From: Solobacterium sp.
GTDB lineage: Bacteria > Bacillota_I > Bacilli_A > Erysipelotrichales > Erysipelotrichaceae
Reading direction: 5' to 3'
DNA length: 20,012 nt
Assembly (NCBI GenBank): GCA_017543025.1
Contig: JAFYGX010000200.1
Location: 1 to 20,012 of the forward strand
A model generated the notes under the pieces. The model saw nothing but the letters and a program-made list of their open reading frames with translations, had not been told where the DNA came from and made no database searches. Numbering within the stretch: the stretch's first letter is position 1; the number at the start of each line of letters is the position of its first letter. Position numbers and translations under genes: made by a program. This document shows, in pieces, positions 5,542 through 13,623 of this stretch.

Positions 5542-7902
5542 TCAGGCAAATCCCAGCAAGAGACCGATGATATGAACAATGAATGCCGCAAACCATGCAA
5601 TTATGCACTGCCAGAGAACGACCAGCACTGCCCATTTGCCCCCGAGTTCCTGCCGGATCGATGCGACTGCTGCCACACAGGGCGTATAAAGCAGAGAGAA
5701 GACCAGCAGACAGATTACGGTCAGCACACTCAGCTGTGAGCTGACACCCGTACTGCCCGGATACAGCACTTTCAGTACGGAGACAACGCTTTCCTTTGCC
5801 ATGAAACCGGAAATCAGAGAGGTGCAGATCCGCCAGTCGCCCAGTCCGATCGGCTGGAACAGCGGTACCAGGACGCCGGACAGCATTGCAAGAATACTGT
5901 CTTTCTGATCGGTGACCAGATTGAAATGCAGATTGAAGGATTTCAGAAACCATACGACAATCGATGCGATCAGAATGACAGAGAATGCGCGCTGCAGAAA
6001 GTCCTTTGCCTTCTCTTTCAGCAGCTGAAACACATTTGCAGGACTGGGCAGCCGATAGTTCGGAAGCTCCATGACAAACGGAACCGCTTCGCCTGTAAAC
6101 AGTGTCTTCTTATAGAGAAACGCCGCAAGAATCGCATACAGAATGCCGAGAAGATACAGCAGGGTGATAATGATCCAGCCCTGTTCTTCGAAAAACGCAG
6201 ACACAAAGAAGGTATAGATCGGCAGTTTTGCCGTACAGCTCATAAAAGGCATCAGCAGAATCGTCATCTTCCGGTCGCGTTCACTCGGCAATGTACGGGT
6301 GGACATGACTGCCGGCACCGTACAGCCGAATCCAATCAGCATCGGAACAATACTGCGGCCGGAAAGACCGATCTTCCGCAGCAGTTTGTCCATGAAAAAG
6401 GCAACCCGTGCGATATATCCGCTGTCTTCCAGAATAGACAGGAAAAAGAACATCGTGACAATGATCGGCAGAAAACTGAGAACACTGCCAACGCCTTCAA
6501 AGATGCCGTCCATGATCAGACCATGGATCACATCATTGATATTCGCCGCCGTCAGCGCTCTGTCCGTCATCTGCGCCAGTGCTCCGATTCCCTGCTCAAG
6601 AAGTCCCTGCAGAAACAGTCCGATCACATTGAAGGTCAGAAAGAACACTGTACCCATCACCACAATAAACAGCGGGATTGCCGTATATTTCCCCATCAGG
6701 ATGCGGTCGAGCTTCTGCGATCGGATATGTTCCCTGCTTTCATGCGGTCTGACCACACATTCCCCGCACACCTTTTCAATGAAGGAAAACCGCATATCCG
6801 CAATTGCGGCATTGCAGTCCAGCTCGCGTTCCTTCTCCATCTGGGCGGTAATATGCGCAATCATCTCTTTTTCATTCTGATCAAGCTTCAGCTGTTCCAG
6901 GATCAGCGGGTCTCCTTCAATCACTTTGCCTGCCGCAAAGCGTACGGGAATTCCGGCTCTGTCTGCGTGATCTTCAATCAGATGAATTACCGCATGAATG
7001 CACCGGTGCACCGCACCGCCGTGATCGTTTATATCGCAGAAATCCTGCCGCATCGGTTCTTCCTGATATTTTGCGACATGGACCGCATGCCGGACGAGTT
7101 CATCAATTCCTTCGTTCTTCGCGGCAGAGATCGGCACAACCGGAACCCCGAGCATCTGTTCCATCCGGTTGATATCAACCGTCCCTCCGTTGCCGCGCAA
7201 CTCATCCATCATATTGAGCGCAATGACCATCGGAACCCCCATCTCCATCAGCTGCATGGTCAGATACAGATTCCGCTCGATATTGGTCGCATCTACGATA
7301 TTGATAATTGCCTTCGGTTTTTCGTTCAGCACAAAATCCCGGCTGACAAGCTCTTCGCTGGAATACGGCGACATGGAATAAATCCCCGGAAGATCGGTGA
7401 TCAGGGTATTCGGATACCCGCGGATCACTCCGTCCTTGCGGTCAACAGTGACGCCCGGAAAATTGCCCACATGCTGGGAAGAACCGGTCAGCTGATTGAA
7501 CAGCGTTGTTTTTCCGCTGTTCTGATTGCCTACCAGCGCAAACGTCAGTACCGTATTCTCCGGCAGCGGATTTCCGCTTCCTTTCGGATGAAACTTTCCC
7601 TCTTCGCCTAACCCGGGATGAGCAATTCCGGATCGCTTTTCAGTCCGTATATCCGTTTTTTCTGCAGGATGAACGGAATCGATTTTCTCAATTTCAATCT
7701 TCCCTGCATCATCCAGACGGAGGGTAAGCTCATACCCGTGAATCCGGATTTCCATCGGATCTCCCATCGGGGCAAGCCGCACCAGCGTCAGCTGTGCGCC
7801 GGGAATCACTCCCATATCAAGAAAATGCTGCCGCAGAGCTCCGGTCCCGCCGATTTTAAGAATACGGGCAGATTCTCCGACTTTCAGATCTTTGATCGTC
7901 AT
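5542..7902 (-). CDS. feoB: FeoA-FeoB fusion, ferrous iron transport GTPase
   Basis: The 786-residue protein joins two parts of the Feo system that imports Fe(II) across the inner membrane. Residues 1-75 are a FeoA (SH3-like) domain (TIKDLKVGESARI...LRQHFLDMGVIPG). A charged linker to about 117 follows, then the FeoB G domain with the P-loop GNQNSGKTT (125-133), the FPGVTVD switch (148-154), DLPG (170-173) and NMMD (230-233). The C-terminal half is the polytopic membrane permease with Gate-type segments (SGRSIVPMLIGFGCTVPAVM...LLYTPCVAAVAS). ATG at 7902 is chosen over the longer frame (7965) because GAGGGAG lies 7 bases upstream and the FeoA domain begins right there. FeoA-FeoB fusions are known. 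No clear Fur or DtxR box was seen. A small zinc-ribbon gene lies 102 bases upstream. Confidence 0.95.
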   Translation of the reverse strand: MTIKDLKVGESARILKIGGTGALRQHFLDMGVIPGAQLTLVRLAPMGDPMEIRIHGYELTLRLDDAGKIEIEKIDSVHPAEKTDIRTEKRSGIAHPGLGEEGKFHPKGSGNPLPENTVLTFALVGNQNSGKTTLFNQLTGSSQHVGNFPGVTVDRKDGVIRGYPNTLITDLPGIYSMSPYSSEELVSRDFVLNEKPKAIINIVDATNIERNLYLTMQLMEMGVPMVIALNMMDELRGNGGTVDINRMEQMLGVPVVPISAAKNEGIDELVRHAVHVAKYQEEPMRQDFCDINDHGGAVHRCIHAVIHLIEDHADRAGIPVRFAAGKVIEGDPLILEQLKLDQNEKEMIAHITAQMEKERELDCNAAIADMRFSFIEKVCGECVVRPHESREHIRSQKLDRILMGKYTAIPLFIVVMGTVFFLTFNVIGLFLQGLLEQGIGALAQMTDRALTAANINDVIHGLIMDGIFEGVGSVLSFLPIIVTMFFFLSILEDSGYIARVAFFMDKLLRKIGLSGRSIVPMLIGFGCTVPAVMSTRTLPSERDRKMTILLMPFMSCTAKLPIYTFFVSAFFEEQGWIIITLLYLLGILYAILAAFLYKKTLFTGEAVPFVMELPNYRLPSPANVFQLLKEKAKDFLQRAFSVILIASIVVWFLKSFNLHFNLVTDQKDSILAMLSGVLVPLFQPIGLGDWRICTSLISGFMAKESVVSVLKVLYPGSTGVSSQLSVLTVICLLVFSLLYTPCVAAVASIRQELGGKWAVLVVLWQCIIAWFAAFIVHIIGLLLGFA

Positions 7903-8004
7903 AAAAAAACTCCCTCTGTTGCGGGCGGCAATCTGCTTCCTGCAGGAGTTCAACACCGTAAACATACAGGACAGCAGCGAATCCGCCGTGTACTCTGATT
8001 AATG

Positions 8005-8241
8005 CTATTTTGAGCCTTCGTCCATGATTGCCTTGCAATGAGGGCATTTCGGACGTTCAAAACCTACTACATAACCGCAGTTGCTGCACTTGCATTCCGG
8101 CAGAATAAAATAACCGGTTACAGATTCATTTGACCTGATTCGCGTATGAATCCAACATGCATGCAGATATCCGTCATATGCTTTCCTTCCGGTATCTGCG
8201 CTGCTTCCACGTTTGATATTCCTGTTCTGATTTTCTTTCAT
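8005..8241 (-). CDS. Small zinc-ribbon protein upstream of feoAB
   Basis: This is a 78-residue hypothetical protein. Its C-terminal 35 residues form a compact zinc or iron ribbon with two knuckles, CSNC (52-55) and CPHC (66-69), separated by GYVVGFERPK, plus an extra Cys50. This resembles short rubredoxin-like or zinc-ribbon proteins; the exact family is not recognised. The first 40 residues are basic and polar with no clear fold, and the initiation site (GTGGTG before ATG 8241) is weak, so the true start is uncertain. It is co-directional with feoAB, 102 bases away and with no terminator between, so co-transcription is likely. A link to iron handling is inference from position only. Confidence 0.6.
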   Translation of the reverse strand: MKENQNRNIKRGSSADTGRKAYDGYLHACWIHTRIRSNESVTGYFILPECKCSNCGYVVGFERPKCPHCKAIMDEGSK

Positions 8242-8341
8242 ATCACCACTTTTTCTGCCGTCGCAAACGATGCGCGAATCGCTTCGAAGGAACCGTTCCT
8301 CAAAGCAGGTTCACGTCGTTTTTGCACCGTATCATGTTCCT

Positions 8342-8347
8342 ATTATA
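8342..8347 (-). promoter_or_regulatory. Candidate -10 element for zinc-ribbon/feoAB
   Basis: This is a perfect minus-strand TATAAT about 100 bases upstream of the zinc-ribbon ATG. No -35 of quality is seen at 16-18 bp, so the promoter is tentative. It would give a leader containing the AGGAACCGTTCCT palindrome. Confidence 0.3.
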
Positions 8348-8479
8348 GATGAAGAAGTCCTCGAATCGCATCCGATTTATCAGTTTCGGTCATCCTCAGA
8401 AACTGCGTTTCTGTGATCTGTCCTCTGCCGGCACAGACACCGCTGCTGCCGCTTCCTTTGATCACTCCTGAGCCCGAAT

Positions 8480-8513
8480 AAAAAACCCACATCACTGCGT
8501 AACTGATATGGGT
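8480..8513 (-). terminator. Terminator after HU gene
   Basis: On the minus strand ACCCATATCA (8513-8504) pairs with TGATGTGGGT (8494-8485) through one G-U pair and is followed by a run of T. It lies about 27 bases past the HU stop. Confidence 0.85.
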
Positions 8514-8539
8514 AATGATGACACTGAACCTTCAGGCAA

Positions 8540-8833
8540 TTATTTCACTGCATCCTTGAGCGCTTTTGCCGGACGGAATGCGACTGCCTTTGAAGCGGGA
8601 ATCTCAATCTTCTGCTTTGTTGCAGGGTTGATTCCGGTTCTAGCCGCACGGGTCTTCACCTCGAATTTTCCGAACCCGCTGATTGACATTTCTCCGCCGT
8701 CTTCCAGCGTCTCAGCGATCTCGGAAAACACTTCGTTTACCGCTTCCTCCGCAAGCTTTTTTGTCATGCCGGTTTTTTCGGCCACACGGCTGATGATATC
8801 CTTGCGGGATTTATAAAGAATTGTTCTGTTCAT
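8540..8833 (-). CDS. HU-family DNA-binding protein
   Basis: The 97-residue protein is a bacterial HU-type nucleoid protein. It binds and bends DNA without strong sequence preference. The N-terminal helices (KSRKDIISRVAEKTGMTKKLAEEAVNEVF) are followed by the beta saddle, with ISGFGKFEVKTRAARTGINP at residues 50-69. The DNA-contacting arm (INPATKQKIEIPASK) and the usual VAFRPAKALKDAV end complete the fold. Length is normal for the family. The ATG at 8833 is firmly placed by AGGAGG 6-7 bases upstream; the open frame that extends to 8938 would run through the promoter and is not used. A sigma-A-type promoter lies 24 bases upstream and a terminator follows, so it is monocistronic. HU versus IHF type cannot be settled by eye, but HU is usual in Bacillota. 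Confidence 0.95.
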   Translation of the reverse strand: MNRTILYKSRKDIISRVAEKTGMTKKLAEEAVNEVFSEIAETLEDGGEMSISGFGKFEVKTRAARTGINPATKQKIEIPASKAVAFRPAKALKDAVK

Positions 8834-8864
8834 ACTGTCCTCCTGACTCCTATCAAGCTTCCTT

Positions 8865-8893
8865 ATCATAGAGAGTTCTGCGGTTGAATGCAA
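8865..8893 (-). promoter_or_regulatory. Promoter of the HU gene
   Basis: Minus-strand TTGCAT (8893-8888) and TATGAT (8870-8865) are separated by 17 bp. Transcription would begin near 8858, about 24 bases before the HU ATG, with the Shine-Dalgarno in between. Confidence 0.6.
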
Positions 8894-8905
8894 TGAAAAC
8901 AGGCA

Positions 8906-8930
8906 ATTCCGCGCCAATCTGCGCCGGAAT
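8906..8930. promoter_or_regulatory. Inverted repeat between divergent HU and GH32 promoters
   Basis: ATTCCGCGC (8906-8914) and GCGC-C-GGAAT (8921-8930) form a 9-bp inverted repeat with one bulged base and a 6-base centre. It lies between the two -35 elements, just upstream of both promoters, a position suited to a regulator of one or both genes. A second, wider pair, GAAAACA (8895-8901) and TGTTTTC (8945-8951), flanks it. Neither was matched to a known operator. Confidence 0.35.
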
Positions 8931-8933
8931 CTG

Positions 8934-8962
8934 TTCAAATGAAATGTTTTCGCTTATATAAT
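8934..8962 (+). promoter_or_regulatory. Promoter of the GH32 gene
   Basis: TTCAAA (8934-8939) and a perfect TATAAT (8957-8962) are 17 bp apart. Transcription would begin near 8969, leaving a leader of about 19 bases that contains the Shine-Dalgarno. The upstream in-frame ATG at 8961 overlaps the -10 and cannot be in this transcript, which supports the later start. Confidence 0.65.
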
Positions 8963-8987
8963 GAAAGAAAAACAGGAGAAACACACA

Positions 8988-10481
8988 ATGAAAGAATGGT
9001 CACGGGAAGAACGCTACCGTGTTTTAACGGATGCGTCTGAACTCACGGAACTCCATGAATCCGCAAAGAACTCCCCTTACCGTCAGCGTCTTCATGTACA
9101 GGGGGTTACAGGTCTCATCAATGATCCAAACGGATATATCTACCATAACGGACAATGGCATCTGTTTTATCAATGGTGCCCATGGGGTGCGGTGCACGGC
9201 CTCAAATACTGGTATCACACGGTTTCAGAAGACCTTGTTTTCTGGCACAACAGAGGGATCGCAATCCGGCCGGATACCATTTATGACAACAGGGGCGCCT
9301 ACTCCGGCTCCGCGCTGGTTCAGGACAGATCAATCTATCTGTACTATACCGGCAACCACCGTGATGAAAACTGGAAACGCACTTCCTACACCTGCATTGT
9401 AAACATGCGGGATGACGGCACCTGTCACAAATATTCCAGACCGCTGTTCGCTGCCCACCCGGATTATACCGAGCACCAGAGAGATCCGAAAATCTTCTTC
9501 CGGGAAGAAGACGGCTGGTATTACATCATGCTGGGAGCGCAGACAAAAGACAGACACGGCCGCGTGATCTTCTACCGCTCCCGGGAATTCAACCGGAACT
9601 GGGAATTTCTCGGCGAACTGAAAGTGCCGGGATTCGAATTCTTCGGCGACATGTGGGAATGTCCTTCGCTCGAACGGATCAGCGGCAGGGATGTCCTTCT
9701 GTTCTGTCCTCAGCATATCCGCATTCCGGGAAGAGGAAACGATCAGAACCACAATGGCTATCTGATCGGCGTCATGGACTGGAATACACTGACCTTTACG
9801 CCGGACGGACAGTTTCATGTGCTGGATTTCGGGTTTGATTCCTACGCTGCAGGATGCGCGTCCAATATCGGACAGCGGAATCTGCGTGACCCTTCTGCCC
9901 TGACGCAGGATGACAAAGCGATCCTCGTTGCCTGGATGGGGCTTCCTGATGTGTCCTACCCGACCGATGAAGAAAACTGGTCCGGCTGTCTGACACTGCC
10001 AAGAGAACTGACCGTCCGTCACCGCCGGCTGATTCAGCGGCCGCTCGAAGGACTGCGCAGGCTGAGAAGCGGTGAAGCGGATATGAAGACGCAGGTTCTT
10101 CCTGAACTGTGTGAGATGGAACTGATCAACCGCGGAGAAGATATGACGCTTGGCCTTTTCACAAAAGAAGACGGCACCGGAGGCATCCGGATTTCCTTCC
10201 GCTATGAAACCAAAGTACTGAGTGTCGACCGCAGCGGCATGACGAATCGCTTCAACATCGAACTCGGAGAAGTCCGCAAGCGGAATCTGAACCACAACCT
10301 TGCACACATGCGGATTTACATTGACCGCAGTTCGGTTGAGATCTTTGTCAACGACGGGGATGCAGTATTCACATCCCGTGTCTTCCCTCTGCAGTCTGAG
10401 CATTCCTGGACGGTGGACGGTGATGTATCGATCCGGATCTGGAAGCTGAATCCTGCAGTCAGTGATGACTTCGTTCTCTGA
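8988..10481 (+). CDS. GH32 sucrose-6-phosphate hydrolase / beta-fructofuranosidase
   Basis: The 497-residue protein is a glycoside hydrolase family 32 enzyme without a signal peptide. It probably cleaves sucrose-6-phosphate or short fructans in the cytoplasm. The five-bladed propeller carries the three catalytic signatures: NDPNG (45-49, nucleophile Asp46), RDP (165-167, transition-state stabiliser Asp166) and WEC (223-225, acid/base Glu224). The C-terminal beta-sandwich ends near the typical IYIDRSSVEIFVNDG motif. Length fits SacA/ScrB. ATG at 8988 follows AGGAG (8974-8978) by 9 bases; the ATG at 8961 lies inside the promoter. No PTS transporter, fructokinase or ScrR-type regulator is adjacent, so the substrate cannot be settled. 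A bidirectional terminator follows. Confidence 0.92.
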   Translation: MKEWSREERYRVLTDASELTELHESAKNSPYRQRLHVQGVTGLINDPNGYIYHNGQWHLFYQWCPWGAVHGLKYWYHTVSEDLVFWHNRGIAIRPDTIYDNRGAYSGSALVQDRSIYLYYTGNHRDENWKRTSYTCIVNMRDDGTCHKYSRPLFAAHPDYTEHQRDPKIFFREEDGWYYIMLGAQTKDRHGRVIFYRSREFNRNWEFLGELKVPGFEFFGDMWECPSLERISGRDVLLFCPQHIRIPGRGNDQNHNGYLIGVMDWNTLTFTPDGQFHVLDFGFDSYAAGCASNIGQRNLRDPSALTQDDKAILVAWMGLPDVSYPTDEENWSGCLTLPRELTVRHRRLIQRPLEGLRRLRSGEADMKTQVLPELCEMELINRGEDMTLGLFTKEDGTGGIRISFRYETKVLSVDRSGMTNRFNIELGEVRKRNLNHNLAHMRIYIDRSSVEIFVNDGDAVFTSRVFPLQSEHSWTVDGDVSIRIWKLNPAVSDDFVL

Positions 10482-10489
10482 ACCCACAT

Positions 10490-10529
10490 AAAATGCGATG
10501 CCGGCAAGTGCCTCTGCATCGCATTTTTT
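10490..10529. terminator. Bidirectional terminator between GH32 gene and metH
   Basis: A perfect 12-bp stem, AAAATGCGATGC (10490-10501) with GCATCGCATTTT (10516-10527), has a 14-base loop. The plus strand continues to six T. The minus strand ends in TTTTATG. It lies 6 bases from the metH stop and 9 from the GH32 stop, serving both. Confidence 0.9.
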
Positions 10530-10534
10530 ACTGT

Positions 10535-12964
10535 TTATTCCGAGTGATTCTGAGATTCGGCAGCGAATACGCTGTCTGCATAGCGAACCGTTGCCATTGC
10601 ATCTTTCGCATAGGCGTCCGCTCCGATTCTGTCCGCATATTCCTGGTTCAGAACCGCTCCTCCGACCACGACTTTTGTCTCAGGTGAGGCAGTTCTCAGA
10701 AGCCGGATCGTCTCTTCCATGGAAACGACCGTCGTTGTCATCAGGGCAGAAAGTCCGACGAGCCGGATGTGTTCCTTCGCTGCTGTTTCCGCGATCCGCT
10801 CCGGTTCCACATCCTTTCCGAGATCAATCACCTCATAGCCATAGTTTTCCAGCATGACTTTCACGATATTCTTTCCGATATCATGAATATCTCCCTTTAC
10901 GGTCGCAAGAATCACGCGTCCTTTGCGTTCCTGCGGCTTTTCCTTCATCGCATCCCTGATCACGGCAAACGAGGCCTTCGCCGCATCTGCGCTCATCAGC
11001 AGCTGAGGCAGATAAATCCGTCCTTCTTCAAATCCCTTTCCGACTTCATCCAGCGCCGGTATCAGATATGCATTTACGATTTCTTCCAGCGGGTTCTCAC
11101 AATGGCGAAGCAGTTCTGAAGTAAGTGCCTCACTCTGCGAGGTCAGTCCTCTGACTACCGTGAAATGCAGGTCCTCCGCTTCACTGACGGCGGAAGCAGA
11201 ATCCGGTTTCGCTGACCTTCCGGGAGCGGTTTTCACCTCTTCCGTTCCGGCATATTCTGCGATATAGTCCGCGAAGTTTTCATCCTGGCACAGCAATGCA
11301 TTTCCTGCCCGAAGAGCCGCAAGCATCGCCGCATTGTTCGGATTGATGATGGCACACGACAGTCCGTTCTGCATTGCCATCGCAAGGAATGCACTGTTCA
11401 GCAGACAGCGCTGCGGAAGACCGAATGACACATTCGAAACGCCGAGTATCGTCCGGCAGTGCAGATCCTCCGTCGCTTTCTTCACGGTTTTCAGTGTGAC
11501 TTCTGCTGCGTCCGGATTGGCAGAGACGGTCATCACCAGACCGTCGATCAGAATCTCACTCCGGCTGATTCCGTACGATTCCGCTCTCGCAAGAATCCGT
11601 TCCGCAATGGCAATCCGCCCTTCTGCAGTCCCGGGAATTCCATTTTCATCCAGGCACAGCGCCGTTACTGCTGCACCGTACTTTTTTGCCAGCGGAAGAA
11701 CCGTGTCCATCGACTCCTGCTTCCCGTTGACTGAATTGATCAGCGGCTTCCCGTTATAAATCCGAAGTGCATGTTCCAGCACCTTCGCATCCGGTGTATC
11801 GATCTGCAGCGGCAGAGCCGTTATTCCCTGCAGTTTCTGAATCACTTCCGTCATCAGCTGTTCTTCATTGATATCAGGAAGCCCGACATTCACATCCAGA
11901 ATATCGGCACCGGCTTCTTCCTGCTCAATTGCCTGATTCAGAATATAATCGATGTCATGTTCCCGCAGAGCCTGCTGAAACCGTTTCTTTCCGGTCGGAT
12001 TAATCCGTTCTCCGACAATTTTCGTCCCGGCACCGATCTCACAGCACGCGGACCAGGATGTCACATATAATCGTTCTTTCCTGACAGGCGGCTGAAACGG
12101 AACCTCTTTTACCGCTTCAATCATCGCTCTGATATGTGCAGGTGTTGTCCCGCAGCATCCGCCGATCCCCTGCACGCCAAGTGAAGCGATTTCCTTCATC
12201 ACTTCCGCAAACTCCTCCGGCAGAATCTCATAGACCGTCATACCGTGTCTTGTTTTCGGAAGCCCTGCATTCGGATTGACAATGACCGGAATCGAGGCGA
12301 TATCGACAAGCTGGCGCACCAGAGGAATCATTTCCCTTGGGCCAAGGGAACAGTTGATGCCAAGGGCATCTGCGCCAAGTCCTTCCAGCATCGGAACCAG
12401 CGACCGGACGGTTCCGCCGGTAAGCAGTTTTGCCTCCCTGTCAAAGGTGCAGGTAATAAAAACCGGAAGATCACATGTTTCCTTCGCCGCAAGCAGAGCC
12501 GCCTTGGCTTCGTAGCTGTCAGACATTGTTTCAATCAGAACCAGATCTGCCCCGGCATCTCTGCCGCAGCGGACCGTTTCACTGAAGATTGCGACCGCTT
12601 CTTCAAAGGCAAGATCTCCGATCGGCTCCAGCAGTTTTCCGGTCGGTCCGATATCAAGCGCGATACAGGCATCCGGCCGCCCGCACCTCTCTCTTGCCTC
12701 TTTTGCCAGCTGAATGCCTGCTGTAATCACTTCGTTCAGATCATTCGGATAGTGAAGGCGGTTTGCCCCGAACGTATTCGCATTAATGATATCCGCACCG
12801 GCATCCAGATAACCGGAATACAGCTCCATTACCCGCTCCGGATGTATCAGATTCCACCGCTCCGGCAGTTCTCCGCCCTTCAGCCCCATTTTCTGAAGAA
12901 GGGTTCCGGATCCGCCGTCAAAGATGATCCGTTCTGTTCTGATCCGTTCATTTATTTTTTTCAT
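10535..12964 (-). CDS. metH: Cobalamin-dependent methionine synthase (no reactivation domain)
   Basis: The 809-residue protein transfers the methyl group from 5-methyltetrahydrofolate to homocysteine through cobalamin. Domains in order: the homocysteine barrel (1-290) with zinc ligands Cys205, Cys270 and Cys271 (GINCS and GGCCGTTPAH); the pterin-binding barrel (about 312-575, starting TKIVGERINPTGK); the helical cap (about 600-680); and the Rossmann cobalamin domain (685-800) with GDIHDIGKN, His694 being the lower axial ligand. The AdoMet reactivation domain of E. coli MetH (about 1200 residues) is absent and supplied by the upstream gene. The ATG overlaps that gene's stop (ATGA), with GGAGA just upstream, so translation is coupled. 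The linker about 575-597 (PGRSAKPDSASAVSEAE) is low-complexity. No AdoMet or cobalamin riboswitch is visible in the operon leader. Confidence 0.95.
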   Translation of the reverse strand: MKKINERIRTERIIFDGGSGTLLQKMGLKGGELPERWNLIHPERVMELYSGYLDAGADIINANTFGANRLHYPNDLNEVITAGIQLAKEARERCGRPDACIALDIGPTGKLLEPIGDLAFEEAVAIFSETVRCGRDAGADLVLIETMSDSYEAKAALLAAKETCDLPVFITCTFDREAKLLTGGTVRSLVPMLEGLGADALGINCSLGPREMIPLVRQLVDIASIPVIVNPNAGLPKTRHGMTVYEILPEEFAEVMKEIASLGVQGIGGCCGTTPAHIRAMIEAVKEVPFQPPVRKERLYVTSWSACCEIGAGTKIVGERINPTGKKRFQQALREHDIDYILNQAIEQEEAGADILDVNVGLPDINEEQLMTEVIQKLQGITALPLQIDTPDAKVLEHALRIYNGKPLINSVNGKQESMDTVLPLAKKYGAAVTALCLDENGIPGTAEGRIAIAERILARAESYGISRSEILIDGLVMTVSANPDAAEVTLKTVKKATEDLHCRTILGVSNVSFGLPQRCLLNSAFLAMAMQNGLSCAIINPNNAAMLAALRAGNALLCQDENFADYIAEYAGTEEVKTAPGRSAKPDSASAVSEAEDLHFTVVRGLTSQSEALTSELLRHCENPLEEIVNAYLIPALDEVGKGFEEGRIYLPQLLMSADAAKASFAVIRDAMKEKPQERKGRVILATVKGDIHDIGKNIVKVMLENYGYEVIDLGKDVEPERIAETAAKEHIRLVGLSALMTTTVVSMEETIRLLRTASPETKVVVGGAVLNQEYADRIGADAYAKDAMATVRYADSVFAAESQNHSE

Positions 12965-13623
12965 TTCTGTCTCTCCGTCCTGCTGTATGCGCAGGAGTTA
13001 TGAACCGCACATGTTTCGCATCCGCCTTTACTGCAGCCGGAATCGGCCTCACTGACCCCGATCAGCGCAGTTACCGATTTCTCCGGCACCATCAGAAGGC
13101 TGTCGTTGAGAACTACTCCGATCGACCGGGTGACCGGAAGAAGCGAAAAGAAGTCTCTCTGAAACGTCAGCGGAAGATCTCCATACCCTGGCGAATAGCG
13201 CGGACGGCAGTACAGACCGTTCTGTTTCATCTGCTCTGCTGCCTGCTGATTCACTTCATCGCAATATGCTTCAATCATCGCATTGGCACAGGCATTCATA
13301 ACCGCCGCAAGCAGAACAGAGCGAAGCTGTGCTCTTGCGATCAGCCGGTCCGCACCACGTCCAAGCGTGCAGGCCATCAGGATAACCTGTGAGCACCCCC
13401 TAAGATTTCTCAGAAGCGATTGGCTATGGATTGCTGTATCGCAGATCTGAATTGTTTCACCGTCAATCTGCAGCGGAACTGCCTGCGTAATACTGCGGGG
13501 CTGTGCTTCACGCTTCAGCTGTGCCAGGGAGTCCTCAATCAAAACACCCAGTTCCGCCTGTGATTCTTCCGTCTGTTTCTGCCCGAGATAACGGAAGATT
13601 TCACTGCGGGGCACTTCGATCAT
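12961..13623 (-). CDS. Stand-alone MetH reactivation (AdoMet-binding) domain protein
   Basis: The 220-residue protein corresponds to the C-terminal activation domain of MetH. That domain binds AdoMet and, with an electron donor, returns oxidised cobalamin to the active methyl form. The diagnostic stretch is RPRYSPGYGDLPL (140-152), matching the RxxPGYG AdoMet site. A cysteine-rich end, Cys197, Cys202, Cys205 and Cys211 (CSKGGCETC-x5-C), could bind a metal or a cluster; similar tails occur in other detached activation proteins. The gene overlaps both neighbours by 4 bases (ATGA): metF upstream and metH downstream. All three are therefore translated as a unit, and equal supply with its partner MetH is likely. 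The role follows from the domain and context; the electron donor is unknown. Confidence 0.9.
   Translation of the reverse strand: MIEVPRSEIFRYLGQKQTEESQAELGVLIEDSLAQLKREAQPRSITQAVPLQIDGETIQICDTAIHSQSLLRNLRGCSQVILMACTLGRGADRLIARAQLRSVLLAAVMNACANAMIEAYCDEVNQQAAEQMKQNGLYCRPRYSPGYGDLPLTFQRDFFSLLPVTRSIGVVLNDSLLMVPEKSVTALIGVSEADSGCSKGGCETCAVHNSCAYSRTERQK

Larger units (their letters stand above)
8242..8539. other. Intergenic region between HU and the zinc-ribbon gene
   Basis: The 298-base stretch contains the HU terminator (8480-8513), two mutually exclusive short hairpins (8381-8413), a minus-strand TATAAT at 8342-8347 without a good -35, and a palindrome AGGAACCGTTCCT (8289-8301) in the presumed leader of the zinc-ribbon gene. 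A minus-strand 11-codon frame starting just after the TATAAT (MIRCKNDVNLL) could be a leader peptide but has no other support. No longer gene is apparent. Confidence 0.4.

Noticed and set aside
5926..7611. Long plus-strand open frame (561 codons) opposite feoAB
   Set aside because: The minus frame encodes a complete FeoA-FeoB with all GTPase motifs. The plus frame is rich in Cys, His, Arg and Gln, matches no known family, and has no ribosome site; it is a shadow of biased codon use.
9330..10487. Minus-strand open frame (385 codons) opposite the GH32 gene
   Set aside because: GH32 catalytic motifs are intact on the plus strand; the antisense frame starts inside the terminator region side and shows no domain.
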